Assembly (NCBI GenBank): GCA_004297495.1
Contig: SCTL01000324.1
Location: forward strand, 1 to 8,196
Direction: 5' to 3'
DNA: 8,196 nucleotides
From: Verrucomicrobiota bacterium
GTDB lineage: Bacteria > Verrucomicrobiota > Verrucomicrobiia > Limisphaerales > JADLHS01
Positions 1 to 7,166 of this stretch are shown piece by piece (the first letter of the stretch is position 1; each line of letters starts with the position of its first letter). Both the position numbers and the translations under genes were made by a program. Below the pieces are notes generated by a model. It did no database searches and was not told the DNA's origin. It saw only the letters and a list, made by a program, of their open reading frames with translations.

Positions 1-142
1 CAAAGCGATCGAAGCACCCGCCGCGACGGTTCCCACTTCCAAGCAAGCGCGGCTCGACGCGTTGTTGATGAAATATCGCGCCGACCAGATGACGCCCGCC
101 GAATATCACACCGAGCGCGCGAAGATTCTGGCTGAACCTTGA
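1..142 (+). CDS. C-terminal end of a protein with a SHOCT-like tail (5' truncated)
   Basis: An open frame begins at base 2 at the left edge and runs to a TGA at 140-142, giving 46 visible residues. The first part is rich in Ala, Pro and Thr, as in a linker. The last 30 or so residues are amphipathic: RLDALLMKYRADQMTPAEYH followed by TERAKILAEP. The spacing L-x-x-L, then a turn, then T-P-x-E-Y and K-I-L resembles the SHOCT (short C-terminal) domain, where this motif forms two short helices on the end of many unrelated bacterial proteins. Similar tails are, as far as I recall, common in Verrucomicrobiota. The main domain lies outside the window, so no function can be assigned. An intrinsic terminator begins 22 bases after the stop, which supports this being a real gene end. 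The frame call is firm and the domain name is tentative. Confidence 0.7.
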   Translation, partial: KAIEAPAATVPTSKQARLDALLMKYRADQMTPAEYHTERAKILAEP

Positions 143-164
143 TCGGAAAAGTTTTCCAACCAGA

Positions 165-194
165 CCCGCCGGCAAAAACCGGCGGGCTTTTTTT
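165..194 (+). terminator. Rho-independent terminator of the left-edge gene
   Basis: A perfect 8-bp GC-only stem (CCCGCCGG at 165-172 pairing with CCGGCGGG at 179-186) closes a 6-base loop, CAAAAA. One C and seven Ts follow (188-194). This is a textbook intrinsic terminator for + strand transcription, 22 bases after the stop at 142. Read on the - strand the same stem is not followed by a T tract, so it should work in one direction only. Confidence 0.92.
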
Positions 195-201
195 GGATAG
201 A

Positions 202-273
202 GGAGCGCGGGTCTGTGACCCGCAGCCGCTTGGTTTACATAAGGGATTGCTGCGACTCACAGAGTCGCGCTCC
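202..273. repeat. REP/REPIN-like inverted doublet of two hairpins
   Basis: Two 25-base arms (202-226 and 249-273) are inverted copies of each other with four mismatches, separated by 22 bases. Each arm is itself a perfect hairpin. The left is GCGGGTC-TGT-GACCCGC (207-223) and the right is GCGACTC-ACA-GAGTCGC (252-268). All four differences fall inside these stems as two compensated pairs (G-C versus A-T, and G-C versus C-G), so both small hairpins stay perfect while the long-range pairing loses four pairs. The outer 8 bases, GGAGCGCG and CGCGCTCC, match perfectly. The element lies between convergent genes, the usual place for REP/REPIN sequences. The structure is directly visible. Membership of a dispersed repeat family is inference, because no second copy exists in this window. 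Confidence 0.75.
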
Positions 274-293
274 GAATACTGGCAGTAACCTGT

Positions 294-1241
294 TCAGTTC
301 CCCTGGAAGACGGCCTTCAAGTGCGCGACGTTCGCGCTGAAATTCTTTTTCACATTGCGCGGGTCCTTGGCATCACGCGAACGCTCGATCACCAGCCAGC
401 CGCTCCAGCCCAGTTCGTCAAGCGTCCGTTTGATCTTCGGCAGGTCCAGCTTGGGATCATTTTGCAACCACACGCCGTCCTCGTTCGTGGCGTGAATCTG
501 GCAGAGCCGCTCGCGGGCTAACGTCCGCAATTCAGTGGGAATGTCGCGCCCGTTCTTCACCGCGTTGGCGAAGTTGAAATAAATCTTGATGGCTGGCGAA
601 CCGACTTCATCGAGCAACTTCACTTCCTCGGCGGCGGGCAGAGAAGTTTCCATGCCGATGATCACGCCGGCTTTCTCCGCGACCTTGCCCACTGTTTTCA
701 ATCGTTCGATCACGGCAGGGCGGAGTTCTGGTTTCTTGGTGAGGTCACACGAAACGCCAAGCGGAAGGAAGGCGATCTTCACGTTCAGGCGCTGCATCGT
801 CTCGACGCAATCCTGAATCATGCGCGGCACGGTGGGACGCTCGGCGAAGGACTGGCCGTAAAACCCCGACATGGCGAGCGAAGGAATTTCCAATCCGTTC
901 TCACGCGCGCGCTCGCGAAAGGCCTGACACGCGGCAGCGTTGGTGAGCTGGTTCTCGAAAGTCTCGCGCTGGCCGAGCGAACCCATGTCCACCTCCACGC
1001 CCTCCGCGCCGAGTTCCTTGGCGAGCGGAAACGCACCGGGCTTTTGACGTTTCAGGATCATCCAATCGCACACAGCCACGCGGTAACGCGGCGTAACGGA
1101 AACGGTCGGTGAATTTGTTGCGGCAGCGGGAGAAGGATTTTCCGCCGCGCTCGCACTGGTTGAAGCGAACAACCCCAGCGTTAACAACGCGACACCCATC
1201 GCGAAACAATTCAAACTCATTTCTCGAAAGTTGTGGCGCAT
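294..1241 (-). CDS. Secreted sugar phosphate isomerase/epimerase-like protein (xylose isomerase-like TIM barrel)
   Basis: 315 residues. The N-terminus is an export signal: a basic start, a hydrophobic stretch at about 12-26, and an A-S-A cleavage site near 30-32. A Pro/Thr/Ser linker leads into a TIM barrel from about residue 52. Features typical of the AP-endonuclease-2 / xylose isomerase-like superfamily are LGAEGVEVDM (77-86), GMETS with E198, the IYFNFANA strand (220-227), QIHATNEDG with H250, and LVIERSRD with E286 near the end. These would be the divalent-metal ligands. At residue 223, Asn sits where relatives usually have Asp (Y-D-x-x-N type). The protein is probably periplasmic or lipid-associated and acts on a free or glycan-derived sugar; the substrate is unknown. 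It is the last gene of the - strand operon, 25 bases after the 704-residue membrane protein. The start at 1241 has a weak GAGAA upstream, and Met8 (start at 1220) is a possible alternative that keeps the signal peptide. Confidence 0.85.
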   Translation of the reverse strand: MRHNFREMSLNCFAMGVALLTLGLFASTSASAAENPSPAAATNSPTVSVTPRYRVAVCDWMILKRQKPGAFPLAKELGAEGVEVDMGSLGQRETFENQLTNAAACQAFRERARENGLEIPSLAMSGFYGQSFAERPTVPRMIQDCVETMQRLNVKIAFLPLGVSCDLTKKPELRPAVIERLKTVGKVAEKAGVIIGMETSLPAAEEVKLLDEVGSPAIKIYFNFANAVKNGRDIPTELRTLARERLCQIHATNEDGVWLQNDPKLDLPKIKRTLDELGWSGWLVIERSRDAKDPRNVKKNFSANVAHLKAVFQGN

Positions 1242-1266
1242 ATTTTCTCGGCGCGATTTCGTCGCG

Positions 1267-3381
1267 CTACTTCACCGGCGTGATTTGCGGATTCACCACC
1301 ACGAACGCCGTCGGTAATGGATCGTGCTGGGTGGGCCGGGGTGGCGAGTCAGTCTTGAACACCACCGCGTTCTTGCCGGACCGGGCCTCGAAGGTGAATT
1401 GCGCGGGCACAAGTTGGTTGCCGGCGAGGCTGGCGTTCCAAACTTCCTTGCCGTTGACTTCGATGCTCACGCGCTGCGGCGTGAGGCTGCCGACTTGCGT
1501 GGCGAGCGAGTACGCCTTGGCGGACTTTTCGCCGTTGAAGAAGGTCAGTTGTGAATCGCCATCAGTCCAATGCTGCACGCCGCCCGGCGAATCCGTGCTG
1601 CGCACCCAGCCTTTTTCGAGCGCGAAGGTCACCTTCGTCTCGGCGGGCGGCAGGACCGGCGTGGCCGACGGGTTCAACAACACGCAAACTTGATCGTGGA
1701 TTTCGTCCTCGATGACTTTTTTGTGACCCGCGTCGGCCAGTTGCTTGAGCACGGATTCGGCACGATCTTGGTAGCCACGACGGTTGATGTAAATCGCCGA
1801 GAAGCCGTAGCGCTCCAAAGTTTGCGCCATCTGCGCGGCGGGAAGTTTTTCCACGTCCTTCTGCCAATCCTCGCGCGAACGGCCTTTGTTCGAGCCGAAC
1901 GAGAACCGCAGCGTCTTCGTGTAAAAGAAAGGCCGCAGATGTTCATACGCCTGCACGCCACCGACGGGCGTGGACTCGGGATACGCCATCACGGGCAGTT
2001 GAAAAACCATCGCGCCGGGCTTGAGGCTTTGCTCCATCGCCTGGCTGAAATCGCGATCAATGCGGGTGAGTTGCGCAAAAGTGTTCGTCTCGGCGGCGGT
2101 GGTGGGTTGCGGGAGCTGATCGTAAAGTCCGATCACGAGCATCGCGCCGCCGAGCGCGAGTTTTTTCCCGATCGGCCATTTGCGCGTGACGCGAGAGAGC
2201 CGCGACGCGAGGAACATCAGCACGAGCGCTGAAATGAAAATGCTGTAGCGATTGCTCCCGCGAAACAGCGGCAGGCCAAACAAACCGATGAGACAATTCA
2301 CGCCGCCCACGACGGAGTACGCGAAGATCCACAAGACTTGCGGCACGTAAGCCGGCAAGCGCTCGCGTTTGCGTCGCGCCGTGGCCACGATGCTCAACGT
2401 TTCATACGCCATCCAGCCGAGACCGAGCAGACAGACGATGCCGAGATACGGCGAGAACACTTCGCCTTTGATCCACGCAAGGTTCATGTACTTGCTGCCG
2501 ATGCGCGCGAAGGCGGCGACATTGTGCGAGACCGGCGGCACGACGAGTTCCATCGGCTTGAGCGCGAAGAGTTCCGTCTCGTAATAGCCACGGGCGAGCG
2601 CGCCGGCGTTCTTGCCGTGCTTCCAGCCGTAGGTAAAGGTGTTAAGGTGAATGGCCAAGAAACAGAACGCGCTGATCGCAAGGCATGCCATCCCGACTTG
2701 AATGTTTGCCTTGCGACGGCGGAAGAGCAGTTGCAGCCCCAGGCCAACGCAGATGAACTGACCATACAGGTTCAGGAGGTAGGGATTGCTAAAGCCGAGT
2801 GCGACCGAGGCTGCCAGACAAAACCACATGAGCCTGCCACCCCACGCGAGACGTTTGCTGAACGCGACAAACCACGAGACGACCAACGCCACCGGCACCA
2901 GATAGGAATAGGCGAACAAGATGTGGCCGAGTCCCCGGAAAAGATGAAAATACGTGAACGCAAACAGCAGGGCGGACACAAAGGACCATTCGCGGGCAAA
3001 CCTCAGCATCCGGCAGCAAGCATAAAAGCCGATGGCGTTGAGCAAAAAACCCAAGAGGAGCGAATCATTCGTCGCGGCAAATAATCCAAAACATCTGGTG
3101 AACAAGCCGGCGCTGAGGATGATTTCTTCGCAGTAAATGGGCCAGTCATTCCAGTTCGCCTCGTACGGCGCTCCCAGTCGGGGATTGGTCTTGGAAAGAA
3201 ACGGCACAATATCACCTTCCGCTGCCGCCTGCATCCAGGTCATGACGATTAGGCTGTCTTCCCGATAATCCACCGGCACGGACCAGTTCGCGGGCGAGCG
3301 GTCGTGGTTGAGACACCAGATAATCGTAACGGTCAGGCAGAGGGCGATCAATCGGAGCGCGGTCCACTTGGTGAATTTCAT
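1267..3381 (-). CDS. Multi-pass membrane protein with C-terminal extracytoplasmic domain, probable GT-C-type glycosyltransferase
   Basis: 704 residues. One N-terminal membrane segment (about 9-24) is followed by an extracytoplasmic loop with acidic residues D38, E41 and D42 and a NWNDWP motif (76-81). About ten more hydrophobic segments lie between 88 and 420. The large first loop carrying acidic residues, followed by many membrane spans, is the general plan of GT-C glycosyltransferases, which use polyprenyl-phosphate sugars on the periplasmic face. I do not recognise a named family. Residues 422-704 are soluble. The first part (about 430-570) looks alpha/beta (FQLPVMAYPES, YGFSAIYINRRGY). 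The last part (about 585-704) is beta-rich, with GW at 591-592 and an HWTDGDSQLTFFN stretch, resembling the beta-sandwich caps of some membrane glycosyltransferases. It lies 41 bases after the upstream GT39-like gene and 25 bases before the TIM-barrel gene. No Shine-Dalgarno is visible before the ATG at 3381. An alternative is a YfhO-like or other glycan-related membrane protein. Confidence 0.8.
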   Translation of the reverse strand: MKFTKWTALRLIALCLTVTIIWCLNHDRSPANWSVPVDYREDSLIVMTWMQAAAEGDIVPFLSKTNPRLGAPYEANWNDWPIYCEEIILSAGLFTRCFGLFAATNDSLLLGFLLNAIGFYACCRMLRFAREWSFVSALLFAFTYFHLFRGLGHILFAYSYLVPVALVVSWFVAFSKRLAWGGRLMWFCLAASVALGFSNPYLLNLYGQFICVGLGLQLLFRRRKANIQVGMACLAISAFCFLAIHLNTFTYGWKHGKNAGALARGYYETELFALKPMELVVPPVSHNVAAFARIGSKYMNLAWIKGEVFSPYLGIVCLLGLGWMAYETLSIVATARRKRERLPAYVPQVLWIFAYSVVGGVNCLIGLFGLPLFRGSNRYSIFISALVLMFLASRLSRVTRKWPIGKKLALGGAMLVIGLYDQLPQPTTAAETNTFAQLTRIDRDFSQAMEQSLKPGAMVFQLPVMAYPESTPVGGVQAYEHLRPFFYTKTLRFSFGSNKGRSREDWQKDVEKLPAAQMAQTLERYGFSAIYINRRGYQDRAESVLKQLADAGHKKVIEDEIHDQVCVLLNPSATPVLPPAETKVTFALEKGWVRSTDSPGGVQHWTDGDSQLTFFNGEKSAKAYSLATQVGSLTPQRVSIEVNGKEVWNASLAGNQLVPAQFTFEARSGKNAVVFKTDSPPRPTQHDPLPTAFVVVNPQITPVK

Positions 3382-3422
3382 TCTGGGGCGTGATTAGAAT
3401 GGATGGCCGGCCAAATGCACAG

Positions 3423-5120
3423 TCAATTTTCTGTCGCGGACTTGGTGTCGGCGGCTCGTCGAAGAATCACAAACTGGCAGCGCTCGTTCTGCGGTTGCTG
3501 CGCGTAACTCGCGAACTTCCCGCCGATGAACGGCAGCCGCGCCAGCCGCCCGTAATCCTGAGTGTCGCCGAATGGCGGCGTGACCGCGACCCAGTTTCCG
3601 CCGAAGAAATTCGTCAACTTCTCCACCTCGCCCGCTCGAATCACGAGGACGGTCAAACTCCGCTTTTCGTCCTCCGAGAAATCGTGCGCGGAATCGGCCT
3701 GAATGAAAAACGCCCGCGAATACCACGCATCGTAAACCACCCGGGCGCGTTGTTTCACCTCGAAGAACGCGGCGAAATCGGTGAAGGCGATGTCGGTTTC
3801 GGAAACCTGCGCGGCAATGGCGCGTTGAATCTCGGAACGGGATACGATCTTGCTGCCCAGACAGGAGACCAACAGACGCAGCGGCAGTCCCACCAGCGCG
3901 GCGGCAATCAACAGTGTGACGCAGAAGCGGGTGAGCCACGTCTGTCGCCGGCATTTCACAAGGCGCGCTTCGCTGGGGAAACAGGCGACGAACAACGCCA
4001 GCAACTGCGGGATGAATTTCATGTACGCGTAATAAAAAGCGAAATGTCCGGTGAAGCTGAAAAAAACCGGCACGGCCATCGCCACGGTCAGCAGAAATGC
4101 CAGCAGCCGTTTTTCCGCCGGGCTGAAACGACGGTAGTTGACGACGACTGCGCAACCAACGCCGAGGAAAATTATGGCCGCGCTGAAATCGCCCAGGTTG
4201 TCCGCGATGATTCCCTCGAGCAGCGGGCGGCAGCGCTCCAGCAATGTGAACTTGGACGACTCCGTCGCCGGTCGCCCCACGATGCCGAACACCAGTTGCA
4301 GAAAATATTTGAGCACTCCTTGCCAATGGAGAAACAGAAACAAGGACGCCAATCCCGCAGTCATTCCACTCGCGACCACGAGCAGGTCCTTGAACGTCAG
4401 CCGCCGCAGGATCAACCACGCCAACGCCCCGACCATCGCCGCAAAGAGCGCCACCTGTAATCCGATCCACACCGTCAGCGCCGAGAGCAGAGCGACCAAG
4501 AAAATCCGGTGGCGGGCCTTCGGCAGACTGAACGCGAGCAGCAACAACATGAGACAGAGCATCCCCAGCACATCCGGTCGCGCGCAACGGTAGGCGTAGC
4601 TGATGCCGAAGCCCAGATGCGCGGAGATGACCACGAACAATCTTCCCCAGGCACTTTCCACCAGCCGGCAACGCCAGCACGCCAGCCACAACAAGAAAGC
4701 CACCCCCGCCATCAGCAGGTAGTTGAACGAACGGACCGCCAGCACGCTGCCGCCCCAGACCTTGACCCACGGGCAGAGCGCCAGCGCATAAAGCGGCGGA
4801 TACGCGGCGGGAAAAGTGTTCGCCGGTTGCAACTCCCAGACGGTCGTCGTGAAATTTCCTGTCTTCGCCCAGTTCAACGCCGGCTCGGAATACGTCACTT
4901 CGTCGCACCACACGACCGGATAAAGATTGCACGTGAGCAGATTCCCGATGAAGAACGCCGCGAGCAGAAGAAGCAACCACACCCACTCCGCCCGGCTCGG
5001 ACACGAACCGGTCGCGGTCGGGGGAACGGTCTGCTCTGTGGGCGCGGAATCGCTCAATCGCGTCCAGCAAATCAGAAACTGGCGCGAGCGCACAAGGCGG
5101 GAAATCACGCGCCCAGCCAT
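3423..5120 (-). CDS. GT39/ArnT-like membrane glycosyltransferase (GT-C fold)
   Basis: 565 residues from the ATG at 5120. After a basic, Pro/Thr-rich cytoplasmic N-terminus there is a membrane span (about 46-65), then WCDEVTYSEPALNWAKTG (71-88). The D73-E74 pair in the first outer loop is the catalytic signature of the PMT/ArnT (GT39) group. AYPPLYALAL (106-115) matches the conserved (H/Y)PPLY motif, and RCARPD (178-183) matches the conserved Arg-containing segment. About ten further membrane spans run to 420, followed by a soluble tail of about 140 residues. Such enzymes move a sugar from a polyprenyl-phosphate donor to lipid A, protein or another acceptor on the periplasmic side; donor and acceptor cannot be told here. 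It is the first gene of the - strand operon. In-frame ATGs at 5171 (582 residues) and 5303 (626 residues) are possible, but the latter would overlap rfbF by 113 bases. I chose 5120 because it leaves room for a divergent promoter; no start has a good ribosome site. Confidence 0.82.
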   Translation of the reverse strand: MAGRVISRLVRSRQFLICWTRLSDSAPTEQTVPPTATGSCPSRAEWVWLLLLLAAFFIGNLLTCNLYPVVWCDEVTYSEPALNWAKTGNFTTTVWELQPANTFPAAYPPLYALALCPWVKVWGGSVLAVRSFNYLLMAGVAFLLWLACWRCRLVESAWGRLFVVISAHLGFGISYAYRCARPDVLGMLCLMLLLLAFSLPKARHRIFLVALLSALTVWIGLQVALFAAMVGALAWLILRRLTFKDLLVVASGMTAGLASLFLFLHWQGVLKYFLQLVFGIVGRPATESSKFTLLERCRPLLEGIIADNLGDFSAAIIFLGVGCAVVVNYRRFSPAEKRLLAFLLTVAMAVPVFFSFTGHFAFYYAYMKFIPQLLALFVACFPSEARLVKCRRQTWLTRFCVTLLIAAALVGLPLRLLVSCLGSKIVSRSEIQRAIAAQVSETDIAFTDFAAFFEVKQRARVVYDAWYSRAFFIQADSAHDFSEDEKRSLTVLVIRAGEVEKLTNFFGGNWVAVTPPFGDTQDYGRLARLPFIGGKFASYAQQPQNERCQFVILRRAADTKSATEN

Positions 5121-5190
5121 GTTTAGGATTGATTCGAGTCGCGGCTTTCCTAGCTTGTGCGCTGTTCTCATAACGAAAGCAGCCTGAAAA
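5121..5190. promoter_or_regulatory. Short divergent intergenic region between the glycosyltransferase and rfbF operons
   Basis: These 70 bases separate two divergent start codons and must hold promoters for both directions unless the - strand gene starts at 5171, which would leave only 19 bases. A weak + strand candidate is TTGATT (5129-5134) with TAGCTT (5151-5156) at a 16-base spacing, but TAGCTT matches the sigma-70 -10 consensus at only three of six positions. No convincing - strand promoter, operator or riboswitch was seen. The promoter role is inferred from gene layout, not from motifs. Confidence 0.4.
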
Positions 5191-5973
5191 ATGAAAGTTG
5201 TAATTCTCTGCGGTGGCAAGGGCACGCGTTTGCGCGAGGAAACGGAATTCCGCCCCAAGCCCATGGTGCCGATCGGTCCGCAACCCATCCTCTGGCACAT
5301 CATGAAGTATTACGCCCACTTCGGGCACAAGGATTTCATCCTGTGCCTCGGCTACAAGGGCGACATGATCAAGGACTACTTCCGCAACTACCTCTGGAAC
5401 ACCTGCGACATCTCGCTCTCGCTGGGTCGCCAGCAGAAGGTGAAATTCCACGACCGGCACGCCGAGGAGGATTGGACCGTCACCCTCGCGGACACCGGCG
5501 CGGAATCCATGACTGCCTATCGCCTCAAGCTCGTGCAACGTCACATCCCCAAAGGCGAAACGTTCCTATTCACGTACGGCGACGGTCTGTCGAACATTGA
5601 CATCAACGCGTCCATCAAGGAACACAAACGCTCGCGGAAAGCTTGCACCATCTCCGCCGTTCATCCCGCGGGACGGTTTGGTTCGTTGAATGTCGAACCA
5701 GATGGTTCGATCCTATCCTTCATCGAAAAACCACAGGTCGAGCAGGCGTACGTGAACGGTGGCTACATGATCTGCGACCATAGTGTTTTCGGCTACCTGC
5801 CGGATGACCCCTCGGTCATGTTTGAACGCGAGCCAATCGAACGCCTGTTGAAGAAAGGCCAGCTTCACTCCTACCGCCACGAAGGTTTCTGGCAGCCGAT
5901 GGACACCTACCAGGAAACACAGTATCTCAACAAACTCTGGAACGAAGGCAAAGCGCCCTGGAAAGTCTGGTAA
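5191..5973 (+). CDS. rfbF: Glucose-1-phosphate cytidylyltransferase
   Basis: 260 residues, close to the length of the Salmonella RfbF/DdhA enzyme. It catalyses CTP + alpha-D-glucose-1-phosphate to CDP-glucose + PPi in the cytoplasm, the first committed step to CDP-deoxyhexoses. The N-terminal nucleotidyltransferase signature is complete: LCGGKGTRLREET (6-18) followed by RPKPMVPIG (21-29), with K23 as the phosphate-binding Lys. TYGDGLSNID (128-137) supplies the metal-binding Asp131, and the C-terminal GFWQPMDTY (232-240) supplies the second acidic ligand, D238. NGGYMICD (189-196) fits the sugar-binding segment. The C-terminal KAPWKVW is typical of the family. It starts the + strand operon; the dehydratase begins 12 bases after its stop. 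The leader has only a poor A/G-rich stretch and no clear Shine-Dalgarno, but the start is fixed by the conserved MKVVILCGG opening. Also called ddhA. Confidence 0.97.
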   Translation: MKVVILCGGKGTRLREETEFRPKPMVPIGPQPILWHIMKYYAHFGHKDFILCLGYKGDMIKDYFRNYLWNTCDISLSLGRQQKVKFHDRHAEEDWTVTLADTGAESMTAYRLKLVQRHIPKGETFLFTYGDGLSNIDINASIKEHKRSRKACTISAVHPAGRFGSLNVEPDGSILSFIEKPQVEQAYVNGGYMICDHSVFGYLPDDPSVMFEREPIERLLKKGQLHSYRHEGFWQPMDTYQETQYLNKLWNEGKAPWKVW

Positions 5974-5985
5974 CTCTCGCCCGCG

Positions 5986-7122
5986 ATGTCCGCTTCCTCC
6001 AAATCAAAAACCGCCGGCGCTCTGTTCGGTGGCGTTTACTCCGGTAAAAATATTTTCGTCACCGGCCACACCGGATTCAAAGGCGCGTGGCTTTGCGAAT
6101 GGCTGCTCAGTCTCGGCGCGAAAGTGACTGGCTACAGCCTGCCGCCGCCCACGAACCCCTCGCTCTTCGCGCAAACGGATTTGGCCAAACGCATCACGCA
6201 CATCGAAGCCGATGTCCGCGATTCCGCCAAACTGGCGACAGCCGTTCGGGACGCGCAGCCCGATTTTATTTTCCATCTCGCCGCGCAACCGCTCGTCCGC
6301 GAATCCTATCGCACGCCGGTCGAAACCTATGACACGAACGTCATGGGCACGATCCATCTGCTCGAAGCCGCGAAGACCCTGGCCAAACCCTGCGCGCTCG
6401 TCTGCATCACCACCGACAAATGCTACGAGAACAAGGAATGGGTCTATGGCTATCGCGAGGAAGACCCGCTTGGCGGCTATGATCCTTACAGTTCCAGCAA
6501 AGCCGCGGCGGAAATCGCCATCGCCGCGTGGCGCCGCTCCTTCTTCAAGGAACATCCCGTGAAAATCGCCAGCGCCCGCGCCGGCAACGTCATCGGCGGC
6601 GGCGATTGGGCGGCGGATCGCATCGTGCCCGACTGCGTCCGCGCGCTGCAAAAGAAGGAAGCCATCTCCGTGCGGAACAAGCGCGCCACGCGCCCGTGGC
6701 AGCACGTGCTCGAACCGCTCAGCGGTTATCTCTGGCTCGGCGCGCGACTCTCGCAACTCACGGCCTACAACCCTCAACTCTGCGCCGCGTTCAACTTCGG
6801 TCCCGGGCACGACGCCAATCGCAACGTCGCCGATCTCGTGGAGGAGGTTTTGAAACACTGGCCCGGCAAGTGGGAAGACCGCAGCGATCCCAAAGCCGTC
6901 CACGAAGCGAACCTGCTTCAACTCACCACCGATAAAGCCAGTGCGCTGCTCGGCTGGGCGCCGTGCTGGGGCTTCACTGACTCGGTGCGCGAAACGATTC
7001 AGTGGTATCACACCGCGCACACCGATTCCTCTACCGCCACGCTGCACCGCCTGACACTGCGCCAGATCGCCGAATACGAGATTGCCGCAGCCAGGTCTGG
7101 CGTCGCTTGGGCTAAGGGCTGA
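5986..7122 (+). CDS. rfbG: CDP-glucose 4,6-dehydratase
   Basis: 378 residues, about 20 longer than the usual enzyme, mostly from a Ser/Lys-rich N-terminus before the core. It converts CDP-glucose to CDP-4-keto-6-deoxy-D-glucose using bound NAD+. The extended-SDR Rossmann motif is TGHTGFKG (26-33), the form characteristic of CDP-glucose dehydratases. FHLAAQPLVRESY (96-108) and the N-V-M-G-T segment (118-122) follow. The active site shows TTDKCYENKEW (142-152) and a Y168-S-S-S-K172 catalytic pair. Further family marks are ARAGNVIGGGDWAADRIVPD (197-216) and the RPWQHVLEPLSGYLWL segment (236-251). It sits 12 bases after rfbF, so coupled translation is likely despite no visible Shine-Dalgarno, and 44 bases before the next gene. 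Confidence in function is very high because both the motifs and the rfbF neighbour agree. Also called ddhB. Confidence 0.96.
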   Translation: MSASSKSKTAGALFGGVYSGKNIFVTGHTGFKGAWLCEWLLSLGAKVTGYSLPPPTNPSLFAQTDLAKRITHIEADVRDSAKLATAVRDAQPDFIFHLAAQPLVRESYRTPVETYDTNVMGTIHLLEAAKTLAKPCALVCITTDKCYENKEWVYGYREEDPLGGYDPYSSSKAAAEIAIAAWRRSFFKEHPVKIASARAGNVIGGGDWAADRIVPDCVRALQKKEAISVRNKRATRPWQHVLEPLSGYLWLGARLSQLTAYNPQLCAAFNFGPGHDANRNVADLVEEVLKHWPGKWEDRSDPKAVHEANLLQLTTDKASALLGWAPCWGFTDSVRETIQWYHTAHTDSSTATLHRLTLRQIAEYEIAAARSGVAWAKG

Positions 7123-7166
7123 TCGGTCTCGGCCTTGGAACACGATCGCCGACCGGTTCGCGAGAC

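Noticed and set aside
145..157. Short dyad GGAAAA-G-TTTTCC just after the first stop codon
   Set aside because: The one-base centre cannot form a hairpin loop without losing pairs, and nothing links it to an operator. It is likely chance in an A/T-rich patch before the terminator.
3390..4460. A 356-codon + strand open frame antisense to the GT39-like gene
   Set aside because: Its composition is charged and low in hydrophobic residues, with no recognisable domain; it mirrors the codon bias of the real - strand gene.
5136..5143. GAGTCGCG in the divergent intergenic region, matching 8 bases of the doublet arm at 262-269
   Set aside because: The match is too short, and the partner half needed for the hairpin is missing, so it is not a second repeat copy.
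3394..5544. A very long (716-codon) - strand open frame overlapping the GT39-like gene in another frame
   Set aside because: Its translation is rich in Arg, Gly and Ala with no membrane spans or motifs, and it overlaps a frame with clear GT39 motifs and rfbF on the other strand. It is a GC-rich shadow.
6047..6056. Palindrome AAAATATTTT near the start of rfbG
   Set aside because: It is inside the coding sequence for the conserved GKNIFV strand and is explained by codons.
6004..7143. A 379-codon - strand open frame antisense to rfbG
   Set aside because: It lies almost exactly opposite rfbG, is rich in Arg, Gly and Phe, and shows no family motif.
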